Positions 17,610 to 25,513 of a DNA stretch of 64,000 bases are shown one piece after another. Under the pieces are notes generated by a model. It had not been told where the DNA came from, did no database searches, and was given only the letters and a program-made list of their open reading frames with translations. The DNA is from Fibrobacter sp. Lineage in GTDB: Bacteria > Fibrobacterota > Fibrobacteria > Fibrobacterales > Fibrobacteraceae. Location of the stretch: NCBI GenBank assembly GCA_024399015.1, contig JAKSIC010000010.1, positions 33,389-97,388 on the forward strand, given 5' to 3'. How positions within the stretch are numbered: position 1 is the first letter of the stretch; each line of letters begins with the position of its first letter. The translations under genes and the position numbers were made by a program.

Positions 17610-17993
17610 TTATTCATTCACTTCTATCGCAAGGTAACGGGGGCTTTCGTCATCGAAGTATTCATCTTCGACAGCACCATCCCAGTTGCCTTCCAGCGGA
17701 ACGAGGGTCAGCTTATGCTTGGCCTTAGCCTTGAATTCGCCCACATTGCCCTTGGACTTGTCAGCCATCTTGTCCTTAACCTTGCCACGGGCGATCAGCG
17801 GATTGTAGACGCCCACAAGAATTTCCTTGGCATCAATGCCGGAAATAACCTTGTACTTGAAAACATAGACATAGCTATACAAGTCGTTACTGGGCATCTT
17901 TCCCGGAATTTCGGTAAGACGACCTTCCACGGGAATAGGATCAGCAAAGGCAAACATGGCCAGAGCGAGAAGAGCAAATACGAGTTTTTTCAT
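17610..17993 (-). CDS. Small secreted protein upstream of the MBOAT gene, unknown
   Basis: The 127-residue protein has a clear signal peptide (KKLVFALLALAMFAFADP, cleavage near 18). The mature part is highly charged and probably beta-rich, with YVYVFKYKVISGIDAK and KHKLTLVPLEGNW. The ATG at 17993 is chosen because AGGTGATT lies just before it. It is the first gene of a two-gene unit with the MBOAT acyltransferase (12-base gap), so a periplasmic role in polysaccharide acylation is a reasonable guess, but no family was recognised. There is no SGNH catalytic motif. Confidence 0.65.
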   Translation of the reverse strand: MKKLVFALLALAMFAFADPIPVEGRLTEIPGKMPSNDLYSYVYVFKYKVISGIDAKEILVGVYNPLIARGKVKDKMADKSKGNVGEFKAKAKHKLTLVPLEGNWDGAVEDEYFDDESPRYLAIEVNE

Positions 17994-18214
17994 AATAATC
18001 ACCTTTCACCCCAAAATATAAAAATCTTCCCCTTTGAACTTATGATTTTAGCCCAAAATGCGAGGAATTTGCCATTTATCACTTTTCTCAGTTTTTCAGG
18101 AAACAAACTTGCGGAAACTTTAAATTTTACTACCTTTTTGTTACCAAAATATTTAAAACACAAAATCGAGGTGCAATTTTCTGCACCGAAGTTTTTTGAA
18201 GGAGTGTTTTTAGA

Positions 18215-19570
18215 ATGAAAAAGAGCAAGTTGTTTGCTGCCGCAGCTATTCTGGCAGGCGCATTCGGCACCGCACAGGCTGCAGACCTCTACGTTTCCCT
18301 CAATACCGGCGCCAATGGAAACGACGGTTCCAAGGCCGCCCCCTACAAGAATCTTTGGAAGGCTCTCAAGGTAGCCCAGGCCGGCGACGTCATCCATGTG
18401 GCACAGGGCGTTTACCAGGGTCAGACCAAGCGCGGCTGGTTCGACATTACCGAACCGGTCAGCATCATTGGCGGCTACTCCGACGACTTCAGCTCCCGCG
18501 ACCCTCTCAAGAATGTCACTATGCTCCAGCCCAAGAACGAAAACAACAAGGACCAGGGCACCGGCCTCGGCATCCTCAACATCGGTTTTGAAGGCAAGCA
18601 GAACGTGAACATGGTCATCGACGGTCTCGTCATCGACGAAGCCTACTCCAACACTTACCACCCGGTGAAAGGCAAGCCGGAAGGCTTCGCCTTGGGCATG
18701 CTGGTTCCTCAGGGTCCGGCAAAGGGCAACACCTTGGATAACCCCACTGTCGAAGCATCCAACCCGTCCCGCGTAGCAGCAATGATCTACATCCGCGGCG
18801 TGTACGACACCGGCAACATCACCATTCAGAACTGCGTTTTCGCCAACGGCGACAACTACGGCATTATGGGCGGCTGGCCCGAAGGTAAGGTTAGCGTTCT
18901 GAACAACGTGTTCGTGAACAACCGCATGATCGGCGTGGAACTTACCGGCGCAAAGCCCGACCAGTACGGCAAGCCCACACCCAACATCGCAAACCTCGAA
19001 GTTGCAAACAACACCATTCTCTTCACCTGGTCCCGTACCAACGAAATGGTGGACATGGGTTACGGCCTCCGTTGCAACGCCAAGTTCAACTGCGATTTCC
19101 ATAACAACATCATTGGCCTTAGCGTATTCTCCGGCATCGACATGACCAAGGGCGAAGACAAGACCAAGAACATCAAGATCGACAACAACGTGTTCTTCTT
19201 GAACAAGAAGGGCGACCTTTCCTTCACCATCAGCCCCAACATGAAGTTCATCGGCGTTGACGAATTCGAAGACATCGAAGGCGAACCGGGCTACAAGTCC
19301 ATGCAGGGCAACATTGCCTTGAAGGATCCTAAGGCATTCGGCGCCAAGATCAACCAGAACTACCTTGAAAACTTCCTGATCGTAAGCTACAAGGAAAAGA
19401 CCGACTACAACCCGAATTCTCCTGCAAACCTGTTCCGTGCAGCTCTCGGCATGAACCAGGTCGGCACCATCCAGAGCAGCGTCTCCATGTACGCCAACCA
19501 CTACCCGGTTGAAGAAATGTACCAGCTCTTCGGTGCTATGGAAAAGTACGGTGCACAGCCCATTAAATAA
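18215..19570 (+). CDS. Secreted right-handed parallel beta-helix protein
   Basis: The 451-residue protein has a signal peptide (KKSKLFAAAAILAGAFGTAQAA, cleavage near 23) and then the DUF1565-type start DLYVSLNTGANGNDGSKAAPYK, followed by repeated beta-helix rungs such as GNITIQNCVFANGDNYGI, KVSVLNNVFVNNRMIGVEL and NLEVANNTILF. These features place it in the pectate-lyase-like superfamily. No clear polysaccharide lyase or hydrolase catalytic residues could be assigned, so it may bind or cut a glycan. GAAGGAGTG precedes the ATG. It is monocistronic, divergent from the MBOAT pair, and ends at its own terminator. There is no sorting-like tail, unlike the nearby pectate lyase. Confidence 0.8.
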   Translation: MKKSKLFAAAAILAGAFGTAQAADLYVSLNTGANGNDGSKAAPYKNLWKALKVAQAGDVIHVAQGVYQGQTKRGWFDITEPVSIIGGYSDDFSSRDPLKNVTMLQPKNENNKDQGTGLGILNIGFEGKQNVNMVIDGLVIDEAYSNTYHPVKGKPEGFALGMLVPQGPAKGNTLDNPTVEASNPSRVAAMIYIRGVYDTGNITIQNCVFANGDNYGIMGGWPEGKVSVLNNVFVNNRMIGVELTGAKPDQYGKPTPNIANLEVANNTILFTWSRTNEMVDMGYGLRCNAKFNCDFHNNIIGLSVFSGIDMTKGEDKTKNIKIDNNVFFLNKKGDLSFTISPNMKFIGVDEFEDIEGEPGYKSMQGNIALKDPKAFGAKINQNYLENFLIVSYKEKTDYNPNSPANLFRAALGMNQVGTIQSSVSMYANHYPVEEMYQLFGAMEKYGAQPIK

Positions 19571-19615
19571 GAAGGACTGAAGGTCGCGATAAAAGCATGC
19601 GTCCAAAATCCAAAG

Positions 19616-19645
19616 AAAAAGGTCCCGAGAAATCGGGGCTTTTTC
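19616..19645. terminator. Terminator after the beta-helix gene
   Basis: AAAAAGGTCCCGA-GAAA-TCGGGGCTTTTT, a hairpin with a GAAA tetraloop and T runs on both strands; it also faces the end of the minus-strand gene at 19649. Confidence 0.85.
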
Positions 19646-19648
19646 TTT

Positions 19649-20083
19649 TTATAAAGCCACTTCATGAGAACCACACAATATACTGTCGTATTTGTCAATT
19701 TCATCTTTTAGTTTTTCTATCATAAGATATAGTTCTTCATTTTTCTTTAGTATTATGTACTCTTGCTTAGTCGGCAAAACAATTTCCAAATCAGAAGCAC
19801 CACAATAATGAAACCCCCAAGTCAAATCACGGTTATGATTTGACGGGAATTCATACTTTTCGTCACAGTCACAAGCACAATAAAATAGAAGATTTCTAAT
19901 GAATTCCCCCCTACTCCATCTAGTGTAAAGAGAATCATCAACGGACTTGCTTAAAGATTGTACCGCAGCATCTGAAATTACTTTTGAGTTTTTTGAAAAT
20001 GTTGCGCACTCTAAATTACGATCTTTACCAAAACCGTTCGTACTGACAATAAGCAAAAAAAGAACAACTACAATATTTTTCAT
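19649..20083 (-). CDS. Low-GC secreted protein of unknown function
   Basis: The 144-residue protein starts with a signal peptide (NIVVVLFLLIVSTNGFG) and has AGGAAGCG before the ATG. The mature part contains five cysteines (one near the N-terminus, CAC-D-C in the middle, one in HYCGAS and one near the end) and a C-terminal charged helix (EELYLMIEKLKDEIDKYDS). The base composition is visibly more AT-rich than its neighbours, with many AAA, TTT and ATA codons, which suggests recent acquisition or weak expression. No family recognised. It stands alone between the beta-helix gene and tRNA-Asn. Confidence 0.6.
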   Translation of the reverse strand: MKNIVVVLFLLIVSTNGFGKDRNLECATFSKNSKVISDAAVQSLSKSVDDSLYTRWSRGEFIRNLLFYCACDCDEKYEFPSNHNRDLTWGFHYCGASDLEIVLPTKQEYIILKKNEELYLMIEKLKDEIDKYDSILCGSHEVAL

Positions 20084-20224
20084 TTCGCTTCCTGTTTTGT
20101 TTCAGGGACAACATCCTTAGCACTACCGACAAGAATATAGCATACACCGCAATAACGTCGTGAAAAACTTGTGAAACATGTCAACAGTGCAAGCAACATA
20201 GCATTCGCGCAAATCCTATAAACT

Positions 20225-20254
20225 AAAAGCCCCGCTCTTTCGAACGGGGCTTTT
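20225..20254 (-). terminator. Terminator downstream of tRNA-Asn
   Basis: AAAAGCCCCG (20225-20234) pairs with CGGGGCTTTT (20245-20254); it lies four bases after the tRNA 3' end on the minus strand. Confidence 0.85.
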
Positions 20255-20257
20255 AAG

Positions 20258-20330
20258 CTGCTTCACTTGGACTCGAACCAAGGACAACGCGATTAACAGT
20301 CGCGGGCTCTACCAACTGAGCTATGAAGCA
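20258..20330 (-). tRNA. tRNA-Asn (anticodon GTT)
   Basis: On the minus strand the acceptor arms TGCTTCA (20330-20324) and TGAAGCA (20265-20259) pair; D arm AGCTCAGTTGGTAGAGC, anticodon loop CTGTTAA with GTT, and T arm GGTTCGAGTCC are all canonical. The 3' CCA is not encoded; the discriminator base is G. Confidence 0.97.
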
Positions 20331-20460
20331 ATCAGGTCTTTGAGCTTCAGCCTTGCGGCGTTTCTCATTGACGAGTCCAAATATAGATATTCAGAAATAT
20401 TTGTCAAGGGATACGGGCAAAAAATTTGATTTTTTTTGAAAAAACTTTAAGATTTTTCAA

Positions 20461-21516
20461 TCAAACCAGCTTTGCCATATCTTCCGGGAAATTTCCGCAG
20501 GAAAATTCCTTGGATTCACGCCAATAAGGTAGCTGAATTTCAGCCTTGTAGGCATAAAGCATGTGGCTACGACCGCCAAGAACTGCATAATCTTCTTCAG
20601 TCAATGCATCTTCCTGGCTAAGTTCACCGCGGGCACGGGCTTCGGCCACCTTGTCCGTCATCTTCTCGTAGTACTTTCCGCCAAAGCTGTACAGGCGATC
20701 TCCCAGAATCGGGAAGCCCAGTTCAGACAGATGGGCTCGAATCTGGTGCTTGCGACCTGTGAGAAGTTCAGCCTCCACTACGGAGTATTTTTCACCGTTA
20801 GGTAGTTCGCCGGTCTTTAAAACACGGAAACGGGTATGGCATTCCTTGCCATCGGCAAAGTAATGCATACGCAAGCGGATGTTGTCATTCGGGTCTTCGC
20901 GCAGGGGCATCTTGCAATCCATAAAGGAGCCGCGGTCATCGTCACCGAGGGACACGCACTGTGCCACGGCGCTATCGGCAAGTTCCGGCACCACCATCTG
21001 GAAATTGCCACGGACAACCGCCATATAGAACTTGCGCAACAAGATGCGGTCAAGGTTCTTCTGGAATCTTGCGGCGGATTCAGCATACTTCGCAAACAGC
21101 ATCAAGCCGCCGGTATCACGGTCCAGGCGGTGCATAGGCGTCGCCGTTTCGTAATCTGTTCCGCGGCGAACGATGGATGTAAATGTATTGTAGAAGATGC
21201 GCCCTGTATGATGCACAGGAACACCCGCAGGCTTTGCCACCAGCATGAATTCATCGTCTTCGAAAACGATGTCGTAATTGGTGGGGACTTCAGGCTCCGT
21301 GTAGTTTTCTACATGGTAGACAACCTTGTCGTTCTTGTGGGCGATTGTAGAAGCATTGGCCACTTCCCCATTGATGGTCACAAGACCGCGGGCAAGCTTA
21401 TCCGCCCAATCCATTTCGCTATGGTAAGTAAATCGGGCACACAGAGATTTAAGCAACAGCCAGCCTTCATGTTCAGGCTGCACCACGCTTTCAAAGTACA
21501 TATCAGAAGGAACCAT
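20461..21516 (-). CDS. RluA-family pseudouridine synthase
   Basis: The 351-residue protein has an S4-like N-terminal part (WADKLARGLVTINGEVA, about residues 38-54), then the RluA catalytic domain with VAKPAGVPVHHTG and the catalytic motif MHRLDRDTGGLMLFAK (catalytic Asp near residue 133), and LLTGRKHQIRAHLSELGFPILGD. It should convert uridine to pseudouridine in rRNA or tRNA; the exact target site cannot be told from sequence. A C-terminal extension of about 50 residues follows the canonical end. It is downstream of nadD with a palindromic repeat element between them. Confidence 0.9.
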   Translation of the reverse strand: MVPSDMYFESVVQPEHEGWLLLKSLCARFTYHSEMDWADKLARGLVTINGEVANASTIAHKNDKVVYHVENYTEPEVPTNYDIVFEDDEFMLVAKPAGVPVHHTGRIFYNTFTSIVRRGTDYETATPMHRLDRDTGGLMLFAKYAESAARFQKNLDRILLRKFYMAVVRGNFQMVVPELADSAVAQCVSLGDDDRGSFMDCKMPLREDPNDNIRLRMHYFADGKECHTRFRVLKTGELPNGEKYSVVEAELLTGRKHQIRAHLSELGFPILGDRLYSFGGKYYEKMTDKVAEARARGELSQEDALTEEDYAVLGGRSHMLYAYKAEIQLPYWRESKEFSCGNFPEDMAKLV

Positions 21517-21520
21517 AGAT

Positions 21521-21634
21521 TCTCAATTATGAATTATGATTTATGAATTATGAGATTACGCGAGGAACAAGATTCTTTTTTTGCGGCGGAGCCGCCATTA
21601 TTATTCTCGTACTTTGTAATTCGTAATTCATAAT
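21521..21634. repeat. AT-armed palindromic repeat element, copy A
   Basis: Left arm of AATTATGA-type heptamers (21525-21553), a central GC hairpin GGCGG-AG-CCGCC (21585-21596), the decamer TCTCGTACTT (21605-21614) and a right arm ending AATTCATAAT (to 21634). It starts at the nadD stop codon and ends just before the pseudouridine synthase start. The layout matches copy B at 35.1 kb. Confidence 0.75.
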
Positions 21635-22269
21635 CACTCTCTATACAGGTCGTGTTCCTTGATGTATTCAAACACCTTGGGATCCAATCCCTCGGGGCAC
21701 TCGTTATAATCGCAGAGCAAAGCCTTACGAATCGCCGTACTGGAATAAGTACCTTCAAAACCTTCTTCCGGACCAAGCCACAGAAGAGGTGCATAGCCCT
21801 TGGCATTATGGGCCGCAATATTCGGTTTTTCGTAGCCTTGGCGAGCGAACACAATCAGTTCGATATCGCGAAGCAGAAGATGTCCATTATAGTTGGTGCC
21901 AAAGAAATTCATGGGATCGCGCCAATGAGGAATATTCTCATAGCTGTCGGCGCCCACCAACAAGCGGAAGTTGATGTCAGGAAACATTTCCTTCACACCC
22001 ATCAGGAACACGTAGGAGCCACGATAATCACCCTGCTGAATTTCCAAGTCAGAAAGCACCAATCGCGTATCGCCAGAGAACGCAAGTTCCAGCATGGCGA
22101 ATCGATCTTCCGGGCTTGCGTTCAAAGTCTTGTCCCAACGGTCGGGACTAGGCATGAACCAAACTTCATCGCAGAAGCCTCGGTCAAGGCAAGTCTTCGC
22201 AACAGTTACATGATCCTTATGGACTGGATCAAAAGCACCCCCAAGAATGGCAACATTCTTAGTAGACAT
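21634..22269 (-). CDS. nadD: Nicotinate-nucleotide adenylyltransferase
   Basis: NadD adenylates nicotinate mononucleotide in NAD synthesis. The 211-residue protein begins with ILGGAFDPVHKDHVTVAKTC, the nucleotidyltransferase HxGH-type motif (here VHKDH, an Asp in place of the usual Gly), and has YSSTAIRKAL near the C-terminus, the ISSTxIR motif. The ATG at 22269 is preferred over a TTG five codons upstream because it gives the usual short N-terminus. The start overlaps the end of the upstream envelope gene by 11 bases. Length is normal. Confidence 0.92.
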   Translation of the reverse strand: MSTKNVAILGGAFDPVHKDHVTVAKTCLDRGFCDEVWFMPSPDRWDKTLNASPEDRFAMLELAFSGDTRLVLSDLEIQQGDYRGSYVFLMGVKEMFPDINFRLLVGADSYENIPHWRDPMNFFGTNYNGHLLLRDIELIVFARQGYEKPNIAAHNAKGYAPLLWLGPEEGFEGTYSSTAIRKALLCDYNECPEGLDPKVFEYIKEHDLYRE

Positions 22270-22846
22270 AAACGGCAAATCCAAGGTTAAACTGCATTCT
22301 AGTTCCGCTCACCTTCTTATCCAGGAACGGATCATAGTGATCCAGAACCCAACGGTACTGGACTTCAGCAAAGAACAATGTCTTAGAGACAACGTTAACA
22401 ATGGAACCAAAGCCAAGGCCCCATTCATTCCAGGCAACGTCGCCAAGATCACTCAGATCCTTAGCCCTGGAGTAGGAACCAGTAACGTAAAGGTCGCCGT
22501 AAGCGTGCACACCAAGTTCTACGCCAAAATTGGAATAGTCAACTGTGTAATCCTTACCTTCGTCATCTTCTTCGACAAAGCTGGAAACTCCATAACCGAT
22601 ACGGAGGAAACCGATATGGGGATACCAGTAGCCAACCATAGGTTCAATCTGCTGCAGGCCAATACCACGGCCAGAGCCTACACCGGTACCAGAACCAAAG
22701 CCCAAGGCTCCGCCTGCAAAGAAGGGTGCTTGAATTCCGCCAGATGCTGCGCTAGATTCGTCTGCAGCTGAAGGAGTATTCTGGCCAAAGCTCAGAGAAG
22801 CACAGGCCAAGAGGAGCATCAAAAAAACAATTACGCTCTTTTTCAT
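22259..22846 (-). CDS. Putative outer-membrane beta-barrel protein
   Basis: The 195-residue protein has a signal peptide (KKSVIVFLMLLLACASLSFG) and a mature part of glycine-rich, alternating strands (GALGFGSGTGVGSGRGIG, then WYPHIGFLRIGYGVSSF, HAYGDLYVTGSYSRAK), ending in FNLGFAVYVY, which fits an outer-membrane strand with terminal aromatic. The second ATG at 22846 is chosen because GGAG from the first codons provides the ribosome binding site. It sits between a small membrane protein and nadD in a packed minus-strand run. Function unknown. Confidence 0.65.
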   Translation of the reverse strand: MKKSVIVFLMLLLACASLSFGQNTPSAADESSAASGGIQAPFFAGGALGFGSGTGVGSGRGIGLQQIEPMVGYWYPHIGFLRIGYGVSSFVEEDDEGKDYTVDYSNFGVELGVHAYGDLYVTGSYSRAKDLSDLGDVAWNEWGLGFGSIVNVVSKTLFFAEVQYRWVLDHYDPFLDKKVSGTRMQFNLGFAVYVY

Positions 22847-22861
22847 TTTAAACTCCATAAA

Positions 22862-23269
22862 CTAAGCCACCAGAATCAAGGCTATACCGGCCCCGATCAG
22901 GATATTGACAAAAGCGTCTATCTTGGTGATCTTGAAAAACTTCTCGTCCACCACATTTGTTTCAAGAATGCGATTGATTTCCATATTCGATAAGTAACAG
23001 GTGATTACCATCTTAGCAGCAACAACAGCCACAGCCCATAAGGCCAATCCAGAAAGATATGTAAGGGAAACAAAAATCACCGACAGCAATCCAGTCAAAA
23101 CAATATTGGATCGTTTAAGTTCATCATCCCTAGAGTCGGTTTCCACAGCAAGAGCCTTGAACTTTTTCACCTTCTCACAAATGCCCTCGTAGGAAGTCAA
23201 CATCTGAGAAAGGTTATACCCAATCAGAATTACTGACGCTACCAAAGTTATCTTAATCGCAATACCCAT
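22862..23269 (-). CDS. Small integral membrane protein, unknown
   Basis: The 135-residue protein has four hydrophobic segments (about residues 3-22, 55-72, 74-92 and 115-133) with a charged loop (CEKVKKFKALAVETDSRDDE) after the first. The ATG at 23269 is preferred over an upstream TTG. It is 15 bases downstream of rsgA and 15 bases upstream of the barrel-like gene. No family recognised. Confidence 0.6.
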   Translation of the reverse strand: MGIAIKITLVASVILIGYNLSQMLTSYEGICEKVKKFKALAVETDSRDDELKRSNIVLTGLLSVIFVSLTYLSGLALWAVAVVAAKMVITCYLSNMEINRILETNVVDEKFFKITKIDAFVNILIGAGIALILVA

Positions 23270-23284
23270 AAACAACCAAACACA

Positions 23285-24550
23285 TTAAGTTTTCGAATTC
23301 AAAATTCGCAAATAACTTGCATAGCGAGCAGGAGTCAGCCTACCGCTTTCTACAGCAGCACGCACTGCACAGCCAGGTTCCTTAAGGTGCAGGCAGTTGC
23401 TGTACTTGCAGGTGAACAAGTCATCCTCAAAGAATCCCGGGAAAATCTTTGCCAAGGTCTCCCCTTCCATATCCATAAGTCCGATGGAGCGAATCCCCGG
23501 AGTATCAATGACGATACCGCCATCCGGGAAATCTTCCAGAGGCAGGTCAAACAAACTAGAGGATGTAGTAGTATGACGGCCCTTGCCATCTCGTTCGCGA
23601 ACTTCACCAGTCTGAAGCTCCGCCTCGGGAACAAGAGCGTTTACTAGCGTCGATTTGCCGACACCACTCTGACCACTAAAGACAGAGGACTTTCCATTGA
23701 GTTCGGCCTTCAAAGTTTCCAGGCCTTCCCCAGTTCGCACACTTACGGGAATCACCTTGTCGGCAATGGACATAAAGTCCCGGATATCGTCGGAAAGGTC
23801 CGCTTCGCCACCAGGCAGCAAATCCATCTTTGTAAGGACTAGCACAAAAGGCAGGTCGTTCAAGTTGGCGGCCAGCAAGAAACGGTCCATGAAGCCGTAG
23901 TTGAATTCCGGCTGAGTCACGCTTGCAACAATAACCACCTGGTCAATGTTTGCCGCAAGAGTCTGCTGCTTGTAAAAACTGTCGCGAGGGCCAGGGCGTT
24001 TCAATTCGCTTTTTCGAGGAAGAACGCGTACCACGCAGTACTTCTGGGAGCCAACGCCATCGCCTTCGTCTTCGGCATCATTCACCTGTCCAAGTAGCAC
24101 GCGGTCACCTACGGCGGGGAATTCACCCAAGGTCTTGGAGGTTGTGGCGCGGTACATGGCGGTTACGATATTAGACGAGAGAACGTTCGCAAGCGAGCTA
24201 CAGACGAAAGACGAAAGAGATCCTGAATTTCTCCCATCTCTCGTCTCTCGTCTCTCGTCTCTCGTCTCTAATCGCACTTCGCAGGTACGGCGATGGACTT
24301 CCATCACCAGGCCTTCCACGCAGTTCTCCTCACCGATATTCTCGATGGGATCCTTCACCTTCTTGATTTTGGCCTTCTTGAACTCGCGGCTGTAACGTTC
24401 CTTGATGGGGCGTTCATCTACCACGCCGCTTTCCAGTTCCTTCATCACGTCGATACGGCGACTGCGATGATCGCGACGGGTAGGACGTACAGAGCGAAGC
24501 GGTGCTTCTTCCTCTTCAAAGTCGTTGTCGGCTTCGAAATTACTTCGCAT
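23285..24550 (-). CDS. rsgA: Ribosome small-subunit GTPase RsgA with inserted repeat
   Basis: RsgA is a circularly permuted GTPase that assists maturation of the 30S subunit. The 421-residue protein has a basic N-terminal extension (1-80), an OB-fold (about 80-160), the permuted GTPase motifs (LTKMD, GQSGVGKSTLVN, DTPGIRS) and the zinc-binding tail with the Cys/His set in CKYSNCLHLKEPGC. The OB-fold is interrupted by roughly 32 residues (ETRDERRETRDGR onward) encoded by a palindromic element at 24171-24264. The usual length is 290-350. The start at 24550 has GGGGAAG before it and overlaps the end of the upstream small gene by 11 bases, so it is likely coupled. Confidence 0.9.
   Translation of the reverse strand: MRSNFEADNDFEEEEAPLRSVRPTRRDHRSRRIDVMKELESGVVDERPIKERYSREFKKAKIKKVKDPIENIGEENCVEGLVMEVHRRTCEVRLETRDERRETRDGRNSGSLSSFVCSSLANVLSSNIVTAMYRATTSKTLGEFPAVGDRVLLGQVNDAEDEGDGVGSQKYCVVRVLPRKSELKRPGPRDSFYKQQTLAANIDQVVIVASVTQPEFNYGFMDRFLLAANLNDLPFVLVLTKMDLLPGGEADLSDDIRDFMSIADKVIPVSVRTGEGLETLKAELNGKSSVFSGQSGVGKSTLVNALVPEAELQTGEVRERDGKGRHTTTSSSLFDLPLEDFPDGGIVIDTPGIRSIGLMDMEGETLAKIFPGFFEDDLFTCKYSNCLHLKEPGCAVRAAVESGRLTPARYASYLRILNSKT
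24171..24264. repeat. Palindromic element inserted in frame in rsgA
   Basis: Terminal inverted arms TTAGACGAGAGA (24171-24182) and TCTCGTCTCTAA (24253-24264), each with extra tandem copies of a 7-base unit (CGTCTCT on the right; ACGAAAG on the left), around a core containing GCGAGCTAC (24193-24201). The same nonamer occurs next to the element at 35.1 kb. Confidence 0.75.
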
Positions 24551-24869
24551 CGGCTTCCCCGTTCTTCAAGTTCTTCTTTTCTTCCACACGCTTCTTGGCG
24601 GCAAGACCCGCATCGGAATCTTCACGTTCGCGAGCCTCGTCCAGTTCCGCTTCCGTCACCGGGCGGCCCCTGCGAATGGATTCCATAATGAAGTGTATTG
24701 CCTTGAGGCGGCCATTGCATTTTTCGATGCAGTTATCATAGAAGCCACGGGTCTTGTAGTCCCATTCCGGCACAATGTCGGACGCGTACAGAAAATGTTC
24801 TATACAAATGGAAAGCTGGTCCGCTTCCCTGCGAAGGTCTTCTATCTTACTCTTTGTGAAAAATGCCAT
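24540..24869 (-). CDS. Small helical protein upstream of rsgA, unknown
   Basis: Starting at the ATG at 24869, the 109-residue protein is predicted to be almost wholly helical and charged: KSKIEDLRREADQLSICIEH, then CIEKCNGRLKAIHFIMES and a lysine/glutamate-rich C-terminus (AKKRVEEKKNLKNGEADAK). The longer frame upstream runs through a terminator and is not used. The end overlaps the rsgA start, so the pair is probably co-translated. No signal peptide or membrane segment. No family recognised. Confidence 0.6.
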   Translation of the reverse strand: MAFFTKSKIEDLRREADQLSICIEHFLYASDIVPEWDYKTRGFYDNCIEKCNGRLKAIHFIMESIRRGRPVTEAELDEAREREDSDAGLAAKKRVEEKKNLKNGEADAK

Positions 24870-24914
24870 GTTTTGAAATATAGTAAACAAGAAAAAATTC
24901 ATTTGAAACCAGCA

Positions 24915-24940
24915 CAAAAAAGGAGGCTTGCAGCCTCCCC
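24915..24940 (-). terminator. Terminator of the superoxide reductase gene
   Basis: Minus-strand GGAGGCT-GCA-AGCCTCC followed by TTTTTTG, located 33 bases after the stop codon. Confidence 0.85.
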
Positions 24941-24972
24941 CAACAGGATTAAAACACTCTCTAAATCCCAAT

Positions 24973-25359
24973 TTAAATCAGCCGAGTTTTCCAAAGTCCG
25001 TGCAAGTTGCAATAGGCAAAGGCGGCAACGGGCTGATCGATATCCCTTACATAAAATTCATAGCCAGGCTGTTCTCCTGGAACCAAATAATGAATCTGAA
25101 AGCCGGAACGGCTTTTCAAGGCGATCCATTCGATGTAATGGGAATCGATCATCGGGTGCGGTTCAGAGCCAACAGTGACCATAACGGAATTCTTGAAAAC
25201 ATCCACTACGGGCACATGCTTTTCCTTGGAAGCATCCACGGTATTGGCCACGATTTCCACCATGGGCTTTCCGCAACAAACCACGGGAACGCTGGAGTTC
25301 TTGACGTACACCACGATGTTCCCACACATGGGGCAACGGAAAAAAGAAAGTTTATCCAT
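24973..25359 (-). CDS. Desulfoferrodoxin (two-iron superoxide reductase)
   Basis: The 128-residue protein reduces superoxide to hydrogen peroxide without making oxygen, which suits an anaerobe. The N-terminal desulforedoxin-type iron site is shown by FRCPMCGNIV and VVCCGKPM (CxxC plus CC). The catalytic centre is shown by KEKHVPVVDV, HPMIDSHYIEWI and AYCNLHGLW, which supply the four histidines and one cysteine. The ATG at 25359 follows AAGGAGAGCC at ideal spacing; a longer upstream frame has no support. It is divergent from the UbiA-family gene and has its own terminator, so it is monocistronic. Confidence 0.95.
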   Translation of the reverse strand: MDKLSFFRCPMCGNIVVYVKNSSVPVVCCGKPMVEIVANTVDASKEKHVPVVDVFKNSVMVTVGSEPHPMIDSHYIEWIALKSRSGFQIHYLVPGEQPGYEFYVRDIDQPVAAFAYCNLHGLWKTRLI

Positions 25360-25513
25360 AAGGCTCTCCTTTTTTGAAGTTTTTGAAGTTAAACTAAAGG
25401 CAATGTACCTAGGGCGAAAAAGATCCGGCAAGCCTTATTCCAATGAAATATTTTTTACCGAAAAAGGCCTTGTCCAAAAAATCAAACCAATGCAAGTATT
25501 CTATTTTTAGAGC

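Noticed and set aside
17999..19606. 535-codon minus-strand frame
   Set aside because: Antisense to the beta-helix gene, which has a signal peptide and a strong ribosome binding site on the plus strand.
24869..24971. N-terminal extension of the small protein before rsgA
   Set aside because: It would be translated from a terminator hairpin; the internal ATG at 24869 gives a sensible product.
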